Positions 51,611 through 61,248 of a stretch of 64,000 bases of DNA are shown here, in pieces; within the stretch, counting starts at the first letter, position 1; each line of letters begins with the position of its first letter. The position numbers and the translations under genes are program-made. The notes under the pieces were generated by a model. That model was not told the DNA's origin. It saw nothing but the letters and a program-made list of their open reading frames with translations, and ran no database searches. Origin of the DNA: Brevibacterium sp. UCMA 11754 (GTDB lineage: Bacteria; Actinomycetota; Actinomycetes; Actinomycetales; Brevibacteriaceae); the NCBI RefSeq assembly GCF_021532275.1, contig NZ_JACBOT010000021.1:248001-312000 (forward strand), in the 5' to 3' direction.

Positions 51611-52822
51611 CTACACCCCGGTCGTGATCGAGTCGCCTGTGATGCCGCGGGCTCGGCGCTCTTCGAGGCGAGCGCGCTGCGGTTCGACGACGTGGCGCGG
51701 ATCCTTCGTCGAGTCGATTCCAGCTTCGAGGACCCCGAAGCGCGTGTACGCCGAGGCGGCTGCGAGTGCTGTACCGGACACGACCGAAAGCGCACGCAGC
51801 GCTGTTCGAGTCTTCCAACCCGCACCCTTCCCAAGCTTCTTCGCGAACACCCTGGCACCCACCTCCGCGACGGCTGTTCCGATCGCACCGGCGATGAGCA
51901 GCTTCTCCGCCCGGTGGAGCTTGTGGCCGGGTTCGCCCTCTTCGAGTGGTTCCACCTCGGCGGGGTGCATGCCCTTCTTCATCCGATCCATCGTGATCGC
52001 CTCGCCGGCGGCACCGACCAGCGCGAGCAGGCGCGCCGGCCCGGTCTCCCGCACGGGAGCCAGAGCCATCGCAGTGCCTCCGGCGGCCACGGCAGCCGAG
52101 GACACGAAGACGTAGGAGAGACCGTTGCGGCCAGCGGCGTTCCAGGTGGGGACCGCGGTGTCGCCGAGGAGCGCTCCGGTGTACGCGGCCAGAGGAGTGG
52201 CGAAGAGTGCCGACTCGAGCGCGGCAGGAGTCTCGAAAGCATGCAGAACACGACGCAGCGGACCCAGCGGAAGCCGCAGACCGGTCAGCCGGTCGACCTC
52301 GATCGCGGCAAGTACTCCCGAGCCGACGCCGAATCCGGACAGGATCCAGGTGCCCAGGCTCATGGGCGAGCTGACTTTGAACACGCGCATCATGTTGAGG
52401 AAGCGTTCGGGCCGGCCGAGGTCGGCCACGAGTGCCGCTCCCCCGACACCGGTTGCGGTGATCGCCGTCAGCCTGGTGGCGATGCGCAGCCCCGGGCGGT
52501 CGCTGAACTGGGCGCCGAGCCCAAGCAGCGAAGAGCCTCCGGCGAGTCCGCCGAGGAACAGGTAGAGCGCGATCTCATCGCCCCATGGTGGAGCCTTGAC
52601 GATCGGCCTGCCGTAGTAGGAGGAGAATTCGACATCCTCGACCATCGGCATCTCACGGTTGCCGTCGGCCCCACGGTTCTTCCAACCCTGACCGCCACCG
52701 CGGCCACCACCAGGTCCACCAGAGCCGCCGCGGCCACCACCGGGGCGACCACCTCGGCGACGCTTCTTCCGTCCGCGATCCAGCTCAGGTGGGCGGTAGG
52801 AATCGTATTCGGATGTGCTCAA
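51611..52822 (-). CDS. formate dehydrogenase membrane subunit, NrfD-like
   Basis: A 403-residue membrane protein of the NrfD/PsrC family, which anchors molybdoenzymes and passes electrons to or from quinone. About eight hydrophobic helices lie after residue 80. The TTG start (52822) overlaps the stop of the iron-sulfur gene (TTGA) and has GGGAG 8 bases upstream; longer forms in this frame run through that gene. Residues about 16-50 are an unusual Arg/Gly-rich stretch. Canonical FDH-N/O enzymes use a cytochrome b subunit instead; NrfD-type subunits are the alternative in many Actinobacteria. Confidence 0.83.
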   Translation of the reverse strand: MSTSEYDSYRPPELDRGRKKRRRGGRPGGGRGGSGGPGGGRGGGQGWKNRGADGNREMPMVEDVEFSSYYGRPIVKAPPWGDEIALYLFLGGLAGGSSLLGLGAQFSDRPGLRIATRLTAITATGVGGAALVADLGRPERFLNMMRVFKVSSPMSLGTWILSGFGVGSGVLAAIEVDRLTGLRLPLGPLRRVLHAFETPAALESALFATPLAAYTGALLGDTAVPTWNAAGRNGLSYVFVSSAAVAAGGTAMALAPVRETGPARLLALVGAAGEAITMDRMKKGMHPAEVEPLEEGEPGHKLHRAEKLLIAGAIGTAVAEVGARVFAKKLGKGAGWKTRTALRALSVVSGTALAAASAYTRFGVLEAGIDSTKDPRHVVEPQRARLEERRARGITGDSITTGV

Positions 52823-53967
52823 CGCCGGCTCCCGAGAAACGCGAGTCCGGTGGCAGCGACCATGCCGAGTGCGGCCATACCCGCCTTGGCATACATCTGG
52901 GGCAGGTCCTTCGTCGGCACCCGCGGATCCGGCGGCAGACCATAGACCTCTGGCTCGTCGAGGATGAGGAAGACAGATCCGGTTCCGCCGACGCCGTCGT
53001 TCGGGTTGGCGCCGTAGAGACGGGCCTCGGTCATGCCCTTCGCGTGGAGGTCGGCGACGCGGGTGTGGGCCTTGTCGACCATGTCCTCGTGGTCGCCGAA
53101 CTTGATCGACTCGGTCGGGCAGGTCTGCGCACAGGCCGGTTCTTGGCCATCGACGAGGCGGTCGTAGCAGAGCGTGCACTTGTTCGCCGTGTTCTTGTCC
53201 GGCACGTCCATATCCGCGGCCTTGCGGTCGTCGCGGTCGGTGGGCGTGTTGATCGTGCCGTCGTCGCGGCGTTCGATGACGCCGAAGGGGCAGCCAGCCA
53301 CGCAGGTGCCGCAGCCGTTGCAGACATCGTTCTGCACGACGACGGTGTCGAATTCCGTGCGAAAGAGCGCTCCGGTGGGGCACACGTCGAGGCAGCCGGC
53401 GTGGGTGCAGTGCTTGCACACGTCCGAGGACATCAGCCAGCGGAAGTCCGCGGTGTCCGGCGGCGTCGTGTCGAGTTTGGCGATGTCCTCCGGGTCGCTC
53501 GGGTTCAGGGCTCCGGGTGCCAGCAGGTCGATGCCCATCGGCGGTGTCGACGGCAGACCGCCACCCGAGGCACCGGCCCCATTTGACCCGGACTCTGCGG
53601 CACCGAGGGCTCCGTCCAAAGGCTGCCCACCCGCGGACTCGTTCGAACGGGGACGGATCGTCGGCATGCCGAGGTTGACGAGTTTCCGTCCAGATTCACG
53701 GGCGGCTTCGATCCGCTCGGAGTCCTGTTCGATGAAGGCCACGTGTCGCCACGTGTTGGCGCCAAGGCTGCCCGTGTTGTCGTACGAGGAGCCGAGGAGT
53801 TCGAAGGTCCCGTCCTGCGGGTTGTTGTTCCACTCCTTGCAGGCGACCTCGCAGGCCTTGCAGCCTATGCAGATCGACGTATCGGTGAAGAACCCTTTGC
53901 GCTCGTGCGCGGAACCGTGCCAGTGCCCGTCCGCAACGGCGTCGTTCTCGACAGTCGAAGTCGACAT
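52819..53967 (-). CDS. fdhB: formate dehydrogenase iron-sulfur subunit
   Basis: A 382-residue ferredoxin-like subunit expected to bind four [4Fe-4S] clusters. Cys groups are visible at CIGCKACEVAC (C33-C43), CKHCTHAGCLDVCP, CNGCGTCVAGCP and CTLCYDRL...CAQTCP. An insertion of about 70 residues rich in Gly/Ser/Ala (about 105-165) separates the first group from the rest. The C-terminal end has a single hydrophobic helix (KAGMAALGMVAATGLAFLG). The start ATG shares its A with the fdhA stop (TGATG). It links the catalytic subunit to the NrfD-like membrane subunit. Confidence 0.92.
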   Translation of the reverse strand: MSTSTVENDAVADGHWHGSAHERKGFFTDTSICIGCKACEVACKEWNNNPQDGTFELLGSSYDNTGSLGANTWRHVAFIEQDSERIEAARESGRKLVNLGMPTIRPRSNESAGGQPLDGALGAAESGSNGAGASGGGLPSTPPMGIDLLAPGALNPSDPEDIAKLDTTPPDTADFRWLMSSDVCKHCTHAGCLDVCPTGALFRTEFDTVVVQNDVCNGCGTCVAGCPFGVIERRDDGTINTPTDRDDRKAADMDVPDKNTANKCTLCYDRLVDGQEPACAQTCPTESIKFGDHEDMVDKAHTRVADLHAKGMTEARLYGANPNDGVGGTGSVFLILDEPEVYGLPPDPRVPTKDLPQMYAKAGMAALGMVAATGLAFLGSRR

Positions 53968-56900
53968 CAGTCCTCCTCCTCGTTTCCTCTATTGTCCACG
54001 GTTGTCGAGTCAGCAGCCTCGTCGCCTCGGCCGCTGAAGCCACGTGCACCCTCGCCGAGGTTACCCTTCTGAGCGCTGTCCGCATCCTTGCCGATGTAGC
54101 CACGGTCCGGATCCCCGTCGGTCGGATCCCCGTCGTCCGCGCGGTTCGCGTCAACGGTCTCAGTCGGGTTCTGGTCCACGCTGTCAGTGGGATTCTGGTC
54201 CACGCTGTCAGTGGGTCGGAGATCGACACGACCCGAGCGATCGTCGGCACTGTCGGTCGCTTCGTCTCCGAAGGTGCGCCCAGGGGTGACACCGACGGCC
54301 GAATCTCCGCCGCGATGCGGATGTCCACCCTTGCTGGCAGCGGAGTCCGCGGCCAAGGACTCGGCCACGACATCCTCGGAGACGGTGACGAGCTGGTTGC
54401 CCGATTCGGGGCTCAGTCCCGCCTCGCGCTGGTACTTCTCGACGAAGTCGACGAGTTCGGGACCGCGCGGACGCCTGCCCGGCATGATCGTTCCGGCCAC
54501 GTACTTGCTGTTCTGGATGAACACGTTGGGATCCATCGTGACACCCAGCAGGTCGTTCGCGGAGTCGCCTTCGACGGTGGCGTCCCCGCCGACGCCCCAG
54601 TGATAGGGCAGGCCGATCTGGTGGATGGTCTTCCCGCCGATCGTCAACGGCGTCATCCTCTTAGTCACGAGCACGCGGGCCTCGATGGCAGCCCGTGGGG
54701 AGACCAGAGTCGCCCAGCCGTAGGGCTCAAGACCCACCTCGGCGGCGAGCTCCGGTGAGATCTCGCAGAACATCTCGGGCTGCAGTTCTGACAGGTACGG
54801 CAGCCACCGGGACATGCCACCGGCGGTGTGGTGTTCTGTCAGGCGGTAGGTCGTGAACACGTAGGGGTAAATCTCGGTGCCGGGATTGCCGGCTCCTGGC
54901 GCGGACAGGTTGTCCTCACGGCGCATGACCAGGCGCGTCGGTGAGCTCTGCTGATCGTAGAGCGGATTGTCAACCGTCGATTCCTGCGGTTCGTAGTGTG
55001 TGGGCATCGGTCCGTCGACCATGCCGCTGGGCGCGAACAGCCACCCCTTGCCGTCGGCCTGCATGATGAACGGATCATCGCCGTCGAGGTTGGCGGGACC
55101 GCCGTGGGCCTGATCCGATCGGGCCGAGGGTGCTCGGTCGATCGGGAAGTCGGGCACATCCTTGCCCGTCCACTTGCCGGACTCCTCGTCCCACCAGACG
55201 AATTTCTTTCGCTCCGACCAAGGTGTGCCATCCGGTGCTGCCGAGGCACGGTTGTAGAGGATGCGCCGGTTCGCCGGCCACGCCCAGGCCCATTCGGCGG
55301 CGGTCTCGTCCTGTTCAGCGCGGGGTTTGCGCCGGGCGGCCATGTTCTGCCCGCCTGCGTAGATGCCCGCGTAGATCCAGCAGCCACCGGCGGTGGTGCC
55401 GTCGTCGGTCATCTGGTTGAAGTTGTCGAGCGGCTGCCCGTCCTTCTCTCCGCCGACGTGGTAGCCGTTGATCTCGGCCAGCACCGATTCGGGGTCGACC
55501 TCGCCCTCCTCGTCGACCGGGTAGTCCCAGGTCATGTCGAGGAGCGGACGGTCGCGAGGATCCTCGGAGTCCTTCAGCTTCTCGCGCACTCGCTTACCGA
55601 GTTCGAAGAAGAAGTCGAGTTCGCTCTGTGCGTCGCCGGGCGGGTTGACGGCCTTGTGCCGCCACTGCACGAGGCGCTGCGTCTGCGTGAAGGTGCCGGC
55701 CTTCTCCGTGTGGTTGGCGGCGGGCATGAAGAACATCTCGGTCTCGATGTCCTCGGTCTTGAGCTCACCGCTGGCGATCTCCGGACCGTCCTTCCACCAG
55801 GTGGCGGACTCGATGAGCCGGAAGTCGCGGACCACCATCCACTTCAGGTGGCTCATCGCCATGCGCTGCATCCGACCGTTGGCTGATCCCACGGCCGGGT
55901 TCTGACCCAACAGGAAGTAGCCGTCGACACCGTCATTGAGCATACGGACCTGGGTCTGATAGGTGCCGTGGGCGCCGTTGATCTTCGGCAGATAGTCGTA
56001 GGCGAAGTTGTTCTCCTTCGTCGCCGCATCGCCCCACCAAGCCTTGAGCAGGTTGGTGGCGTAGCTGCGCCCGTTGGCCCAATAGCCCTTGTGGGTCTCC
56101 GGGGTACCGACGGCGGCGACGTAGTCGTCGAAGGTCTCGTGGACTCCGGCACTTGGCATAGGCAGGTAGCCGGGCAGCAGATTGAACAGGGTCGGGATGT
56201 CGGTCGAGCCCTGGATCGTGGCGTGCCCGCGCAGTGCCATGATGCCGCCGCCGGGTCGGCCCATATTGCCCAGCAGGAGTTGGAGGATCGAGGCGGTGCG
56301 GATGAACTGCGCGCCCAGGGAGTGCTGGGTCCAACCCACCGCGTAGGCGAAGCAGGTCGTGCGTTCGCGCCCGGAGTTCTGGGTCACGGACTCGACCAGA
56401 TATTCGAAGTCGGCGGGTTTGATGCCGCAGTTCTCGGCCACCATCTCGGGCGTGTACCGGGAGTAGTGACGCTTGAGAATCTGGAACACCGACCTGGGGT
56501 CGCTCAGGCTCTCATCCCTGACCGCACGACCTGCTTCGTCGGTCTGGTAGGACCAGGTCGAGTTGTCGTAGGAGTTCGTGTCCGGGTCGAATCCGGAGAA
56601 CAGACCGTCCAGGTCCTCCGTGTCCTGATAGTTCTCGCTGATGAGGTTCGCGGCGTTCGTGTACGCACGCACGTACTCGTCGAAGTGCAGACCTTCGGTC
56701 AGGACACGGTTGATGAGCGCACCGAGTAGGACGATGTCGGAGCCGGCCCGGATCGGGACGTGCTTATCGGCAATCGCGGTGGTGCGCGTGAAACGAGGAT
56801 CGACGTGGATGACACGTGCACCGCGGGCCTTGGCCTCGGTCACCCATTGGAAGCCCACTGGATGGCACTCGGCCATATTGGATCCCTGGATGATGATGCA

Positions 56901-57551
56901 GTCGGCATTCGCCATATCCTGGACGGGTTGTGTGGCGCCGCCTCGCCCAAACGAGGTTCCCAAACTGGGAACCGTGGCGGAGTGTCAAATACGCGCCTGG
57001 TTCTCGATCTGTATCGCGCCCGCCGCGGTGTAGAGCTTCTTCGCGAGGTAGTTCTCCTCGTTGTCGATGGTCGCGCCGCCGAGGCTGGCGATCCCCATCG
57101 TGCGACGCAGAGGGTGGCCCTTGTCGTCGAAGTCCTCCCAGTGTTTGCGGCGGGCTTCGATGAAGCGGTCGGCGACCATGTCGATGGCGGTGCCCAGATC
57201 GAGCTTCTGCCAGTCCTTGGCTCGTGGTGCTCGGTAGAGGACGTCGGTGATGCGTCCGTTGGCGTTGACCAGCTGCTCGCTGGCCGCGCCCTTGGGGCAG
57301 AGACGTCCGCGGGAGATCGGTGAGTCCGGGTCGCCTTCGATCTGGATGACCTTGTCATCCTTGACGAAGACCTTCTGACCACAGCCGACGGCGCAGTACG
57401 GGCAGACCGACTGCACAACCCTGTCCGCGGTGGCATTGCGTGAGGTGGTGTCGCGCGTCTTCTGGGACACCACTGATTCGCCGCGCCCCGACGCATCGGA
57501 GGATCGCAGCTGCCGGATCACCGGCCACTCGAGAGGACTGAACCGAGCCAT
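53967..57551 (-). CDS. fdhA: selenocysteine-containing formate dehydrogenase catalytic subunit
   Basis: A 1194-residue molybdopterin (or tungstopterin) enzyme that oxidises formate. The N-terminal [4Fe-4S] cysteines are C50, C53, C57 and C85. An in-frame TGA at 56987-56985 encodes residue 189 in the context NQARI-U-HSATVPSLGTS, exactly where FDHs have Sec or Cys. A SECIS-like hairpin follows. The molybdopterin domains continue to about residue 1080. The last 110 residues form an acidic, repetitive tail. No twin-Arg signal is seen, so the subunit probably faces the cytoplasm. Standard gene callers would split this gene at the TGA. A methyltransferase gene lies 107 bases upstream. Confidence 0.95.
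54166..54213. repeat. 24-bp tandem repeat (two units) in the fdhA 3' end
   Basis: Two adjacent 24-base units differ at one base and encode TDSVDQNP twice, with a third diverged copy (TETVDANR) next to them. They lie in the acidic C-terminal tail of the catalytic subunit. Confidence 0.8.
56955..56973 (-). promoter_or_regulatory. SECIS-like hairpin downstream of the Sec codon
   Basis: On the minus strand, 11 bases after the TGA, GGTTCCC and GGGAACC form a perfect 7-bp stem with loop AGTTT. Bacterial SECIS elements lie at this distance and have a G-U in the apical loop, as here. It should recruit SelB. Confidence 0.85.
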
Positions 57552-57658
57552 GGCTCAACCCTAGCCCTTCTCGGTGGCCGATGGTGACCAAATCGCCCAC
57601 GATCATCCGCAGTGTTTCACGAGGTGAGATGCGGTGATCTCATTCGCCGAGGTGGTCC

Positions 57659-58372
57659 TCAGTCGGTGATCCTGTGTGCCAGGAGCACACTGTCGTCGAG
57701 TTCAGCAGGCTGACCGTCGGGGCCCTCGACCTCACGGGTGCGCAGTTCGGCGAGTTCGATCTCCCAACGGACGGGGCTGCCGCCGATGAGCAGGGCGAAA
57801 TCGCCGTTCGCGGTCACCGGTTCATGATGATGACCGAGGCCGTGGCCAAGTTCCTCGTCAAGGTTCTCCGCCCACGGCGGCATCTCGGCGTGGGAGATGA
57901 GCAGCAGTCGGCCATCGGGTGCGACGTGCTCGGCGACCTTTCCGACGAGCTCCTCACGTGTGTCGGGCAACCGGGTGTGGAGGAAGCAGCCGATGACAAG
58001 GTCGTAGCCGCCTCGGCGAGGGTGCTCTTCGTCGGAATTCGCACCTGAGGGATCCCAGGTGGAGACGTCAGCGACCTCGAAGGATGCGGTGGCACCCTTC
58101 GCTGCGGCTGCTTCCGCGGCCCGGTCGACGGCTGTCTGCGACAGGTCGATTCCGATGGCATCCCAGCCGTGTTCGGCCAGCCAGATGGCGTCGGCGCCCT
58201 CACCGCAGCCGACGTCGAGGACACGACCGGGGGTGAGGCCGCCGACTGCCGCGACGAGCGCCTCGTTGGGATTGCCCGACCAGATGGCTTCGCCGGTTCC
58301 GGCATATCGCTCTTCCCAGGCCGCAACGGAGTCGGGGACTCCTGTATTCACGGCCTGTTGGGGTTCGGTCAC
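57659..58372 (-). CDS. class I SAM-dependent methyltransferase
   Basis: A 237-residue methyltransferase: RVLDVGCGEGADAIWLAEHGW (SAM motif I), GIDLSQTAVDRA (motif II) and DLVIGCFLHTRLP. It resembles the TehB/thiopurine-methyltransferase-like group that methylates small thiols or oxyanions. The GTG start overlaps the stop of the thioredoxin gene (GTGA), so the two are coupled. It is upstream of the selenoprotein FDH operon, and TehB-like enzymes can methylate selenium or tellurium oxyanions, but that link here is speculation. Confidence 0.87.
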   Translation of the reverse strand: MTEPQQAVNTGVPDSVAAWEERYAGTGEAIWSGNPNEALVAAVGGLTPGRVLDVGCGEGADAIWLAEHGWDAIGIDLSQTAVDRAAEAAAAKGATASFEVADVSTWDPSGANSDEEHPRRGGYDLVIGCFLHTRLPDTREELVGKVAEHVAPDGRLLLISHAEMPPWAENLDEELGHGLGHHHEPVTANGDFALLIGGSPVRWEIELAELRTREVEGPDGQPAELDDSVLLAHRITD

Positions 58373-58812
58373 TGTTGGGGTCCGGATTCTGGGGAGACTT
58401 CGGTCGCCTCCGACTCCACTGCGGCGTCCGATCCTTCGGCTGCCTCGACGCCGGCTTCCTGCTTGGCCAGTTCCTCGCGGACCTCGTTCATGTCGAGTTC
58501 CTTGACCGCGGTGATGACCTGTTCGAGCTGAGGCGCGGCGAGCGCGCCCGGCTGGGCGAAGACGACGATGCCCTCGCGGAAGGCGACGAGGGTCGGGATG
58601 GAGGAGATCGCGAAGAGTCCCGCGAGTTCCTGCTGCGCCTCAGTGTCGACCTTTCCGAAGACCACGTCCGAGTACTGTTCGGAGGCCTCTTCGTATACGG
58701 GGGCGAACTGCTTGCAGGGGCCGCACCAGTCGGCCCAGAAGTCGAGAAGAAGGATCGAGCTGTCGGTGATGGTTGACTCGAAGTTGTCTTTGGTGATTTC
58801 GATCGTAGACAT
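58369..58812 (-). CDS. thioredoxin-family protein
   Basis: A 147-residue cytoplasmic thioredoxin fold protein with the redox motif WCGPCK at about residue 29 and the cis-Pro in SSIPTL. The domain is about 107 residues; an acidic Glu/Ala-rich tail of 40 residues is extra. It is the first gene of a coupled pair with the methyltransferase. General disulfide reduction is the likely role. Confidence 0.93.
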   Translation of the reverse strand: MSTIEITKDNFESTITDSSILLLDFWADWCGPCKQFAPVYEEASEQYSDVVFGKVDTEAQQELAGLFAISSIPTLVAFREGIVVFAQPGALAAPQLEQVITAVKELDMNEVREELAKQEAGVEAAEGSDAAVESEATEVSPESGPQQ

Positions 58813-58953
58813 TCGGGCAGTCTAAACGCCGACTATGAATACTGTCTGGACACTTTCGCAGTCTGGACAGCGACGCGGGTCCAGGGCCCGTTCACGACGC
58901 ACACCAGTCACCTCGGTTCGTCGAACTCGCGTGTGGACCCGATCTCGCGAAGC

Positions 58954-59970
58954 TCAGTCCACGAGGTCGACGATCGGCTGATCTGCGGTGATGGCTGAGA
59001 AGACAGCATCGGCGGCAGATGATTTCACGACGCGGTTCTGATTGTCCGGTGCCGGCTGCCAGGGCATGATCGCAAAGGTGATCGAGTCCTTGGGCACTGA
59101 AGACACGGTCGCGGCCAGCGAGCCGAGGGAGGAGACCGAATCGAGTTCGTCATCGACGCGCAGCGAAGAGGTGACCGCGTCAAGGAAACTGTAGAGCCGG
59201 TCGGGCCTCGACAATGTGTGGGAGCTCTTCGCTCGGTCGATGATGGAGTCCATGACCATCTGCTGATTGCCCATGCGCGAGATGTCGCTGCCGTCTCCGA
59301 CGGCGTGCCGGGTCCGCGCTAGGGCGAGAGCATCCGTGCCGCCCAGGGTCTGCTCCCCTGCGGGCAGGTCGAGGTTCGCCTTGTCGTCGTGCAGGGGTTC
59401 GTCGAGATCAACAGTGATCCCATCCAGTGCGTCGACGATTGTGGCGAAGCCGTCGAAATTGACTTCGACGAAGTGATCGACGCGAACTCCCGTGAGCTCT
59501 TCGGCCGCAGAGACCGAGCATGCAGGACCCTGGTTGAGTGCCGAATTGATCATTCCGCGCTGAGCCGGCGAAGCACCGGACCCGGTGTCTTCGCAGGCGG
59601 GCATGTCCATCATCGTGTCGCGCGGAATCTGGACGGCATCGATGCGAGAGGAGTCATCGGAGACATGGGCGAGAATCATCGCGTCACTGCGCGCACCATC
59701 GCCGGAGCCGTAGTCATTCGTGTCCAACGCCCTGGTATCGGAGCCGAGAATGAGGACGTTCAGTTCATCCGTGATCTTCTCGGGCGCCTCACCGTCCCCT
59801 GCGCGCAGGGCTGAGGAGGTGATGTTCCCCTTGAGGTTGTGAACAACGGCGACAATCGTGACCGGGACTCCGATGACGAGGACCGCGAGTATGGCGACGA
59901 TGGTGCGGCGACGTCGGTACTTCATGGCAAGGCGGCGCTGTCGTCGTGGACCGACTTCGGTATACGGCAT
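58954..59970 (-). CDS. LytR-CpsA-Psr (LCP) family protein
   Basis: A 338-residue membrane-anchored enzyme that attaches teichoic acid or other glycopolymers to peptidoglycan. One N-terminal membrane helix (about 22-45) follows a basic cytoplasmic end. The extracellular LCP domain shows LNVLILGSDTR, SDAMILAHV, IPRDTMM, GVRVDHFVEVNFDGF and LDLPAGEQTLGGTDALALARTRH, all family motifs with the conserved Asp and Arg residues. The start may be ATG 59970 or ATG 59925. It is convergent with nothing close and divergent from the cold-shock gene across a long AT-richer gap. Confidence 0.92.
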   Translation of the reverse strand: MPYTEVGPRRQRRLAMKYRRRRTIVAILAVLVIGVPVTIVAVVHNLKGNITSSALRAGDGEAPEKITDELNVLILGSDTRALDTNDYGSGDGARSDAMILAHVSDDSSRIDAVQIPRDTMMDMPACEDTGSGASPAQRGMINSALNQGPACSVSAAEELTGVRVDHFVEVNFDGFATIVDALDGITVDLDEPLHDDKANLDLPAGEQTLGGTDALALARTRHAVGDGSDISRMGNQQMVMDSIIDRAKSSHTLSRPDRLYSFLDAVTSSLRVDDELDSVSSLGSLAATVSSVPKDSITFAIMPWQPAPDNQNRVVKSSAADAVFSAITADQPIVDLVD

Positions 59971-60506
59971 AAAACTTCAATTCGCGATCGGCGATGGATT
60001 GCATACAATCCTAAACATAATTTCTCTGAACTTTCTGTCACCGATGGGCGACACATTCTGTTAGAGTTGAATTGTTCCTGTACGAAACTGTGCGGAACGT
60101 GTGGTGCCGCGAGCGTAGGTAGATTCGCTTGGTGCCGTGCTGTTGCCTGTTGGCGCGTGTCTACCATCCGCGCCTCTCTAATTTTCTGACTTTTCAATCC
60201 AGCCGTTCTTCGGCTTCCGTCCAGCACCTTCGAGTGCCCTACCGAGACCGCACTTCCCGCTTTCGCCTGAGATGAGGATTCTTCACTTCAGCACGAATCT
60301 CGGAACTTCGGTTTCTCCACATTTTTCTGCCGGACCTGCGTTCAATGCGCAGATCATCCGACAGGAAGTCACATCTTCAGACGATCAGCTGATCGGCAAT
60401 GTCGTTCAGTTCAGGTCTCTGACAATGTGAACAGCCGGGCCCTCAAAGGGTCCGACCATCCAGACCGCTCCGGCGGTCACCAGTTTAAAATAAGGATACA
60501 AAGATT
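59971..60506. other. 536-base intergenic region upstream of the cold-shock gene
   Basis: No gene is seen. The left part holds the LCP promoter. The right part is the likely promoter and long 5' leader of the cold-shock gene, a usual trait of csp mRNAs. A small hairpin (GGGCCCT with AGGGTCC, one mismatch) lies about 60 bases before the csp start, and AAGGA is 9 bases before its ATG. Confidence 0.45.
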
Positions 60507-60710
60507 ATGGCTACAGGTACCGTGAAATGGTTCAACTCGGAAAAAGGTTTCGGATTCATCCAGCCTGACGATGGTTCAGCAGACGTCTTCACTCACTTCT
60601 CCGCGATCGAATCGACCGGCTACCGTGAGCTCGCCGAGGGCCAGAATGTTGAATTCGACTCGGAAATGGGCTCCAAGGGTCTTCAGGCCACAAGCGTTCG
60701 TCCCCTCTGA
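60507..60710 (+). CDS. cspA: cold-shock protein (CspA family)
   Basis: A 67-residue OB-fold RNA/DNA chaperone. RNP1 (KGFGFI) and RNP2 (VFTHF) motifs are intact and the length is standard. ATG at 60507 follows AAGGA. A long 5' leader precedes it and a large bidirectional hairpin terminator follows. In Actinobacteria such proteins are often abundant at all temperatures. Confidence 0.97.
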   Translation: MATGTVKWFNSEKGFGFIQPDDGSADVFTHFSAIESTGYRELAEGQNVEFDSEMGSKGLQATSVRPL

Positions 60711-60800
60711 GACTTCCGTAACTTTCCGGTCCCGGCCGGATCGCGATTGATTCGTCAATAGCGAGCACCTGCCGGGAACGCAGTTGCACTGAGTTACACC

Positions 60801-60864
60801 AAAAGCGTGTGTTCGCGTTTGGAGTTTGTGTTTTCACTTGCTCCGAATGCGGCCACACGCTTTT
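60801..60864. terminator. large bidirectional Rho-independent terminator
   Basis: AAAAGCGTGTG pairs with CACACGCTTTT (11 bp perfect). After a short mismatch the stem continues with CGC/GCG and GTTTGGAG/CTCCGAAT, leaving a 16-base loop. It reads CGCTTTT on both strands, so it ends the cold-shock transcript on the plus strand and the MDR remnant transcript on the minus strand. Confidence 0.88.
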
Positions 60865-60879
60865 CGGCGTCCGCAGGCT

Positions 60880-61203
60880 TTAAGCGGTGTCGACGTCAGG
60901 CGCAGCCTCTAGGCCCTCGGCAATCGTTTCGGAGATGGCCAATTCGCCACGGCCGAACATTCCAGACAGATGTGCCAGGGTCTCAGGGAATCTGTCGAGG
61001 TAGTCGAAGAAGACGAAGCCTTCCATCCTCGCTCGACGCAGACCAAGCTGCATGCAGTTGCGGATTCCGGCAGTCGGCAGATCACGCTCATATCCCGTGG
61101 CCACTGCTCCGCAGAGCACGATCCGGCCCTGATCGGCGAGGTTGTCGATGGCAGCCCCAAGCAGCTCGCCGTACACCTCGGCGCGCCTACAGGAAGAGCC
61201 TCA
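60880..61203 (-). pseudogene. 5'-truncated medium-chain dehydrogenase/reductase remnant
   Basis: About 98-108 codons match only the C-terminal third of NADP-dependent MDR oxidoreductases: GAAIDNLADQGRIVLCGA, RRARMEGFVFFDYLDRFPE and a final EGLEAAPD. The catalytic domain and the first part of the Rossmann domain are absent. In frame, a TGA stops the reading about nine codons before the first plausible start. The stretch between it and the MarR gene has no matching sequence, which suggests a deletion fused it to its current position. Confidence 0.75.
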
Positions 61204-61248
61204 TCATCAGGACGCAGCGCCGATTCCGAGTGGGAACGTCGGCTGACG

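Noticed and set aside
52823-53419. N-terminal extension of the NrfD-like frame
   Set aside because: It is an Arg-rich shadow of the iron-sulfur subunit gene in another frame. The TTG at 52822 with a ribosome site and TTGA overlap is the natural start.
53967-57551. Nonsense mutation or frameshift splitting the formate dehydrogenase gene
   Set aside because: The TGA is at the exact Sec position, a SECIS-like hairpin follows, and all four sel components are nearby, so recoding explains it.
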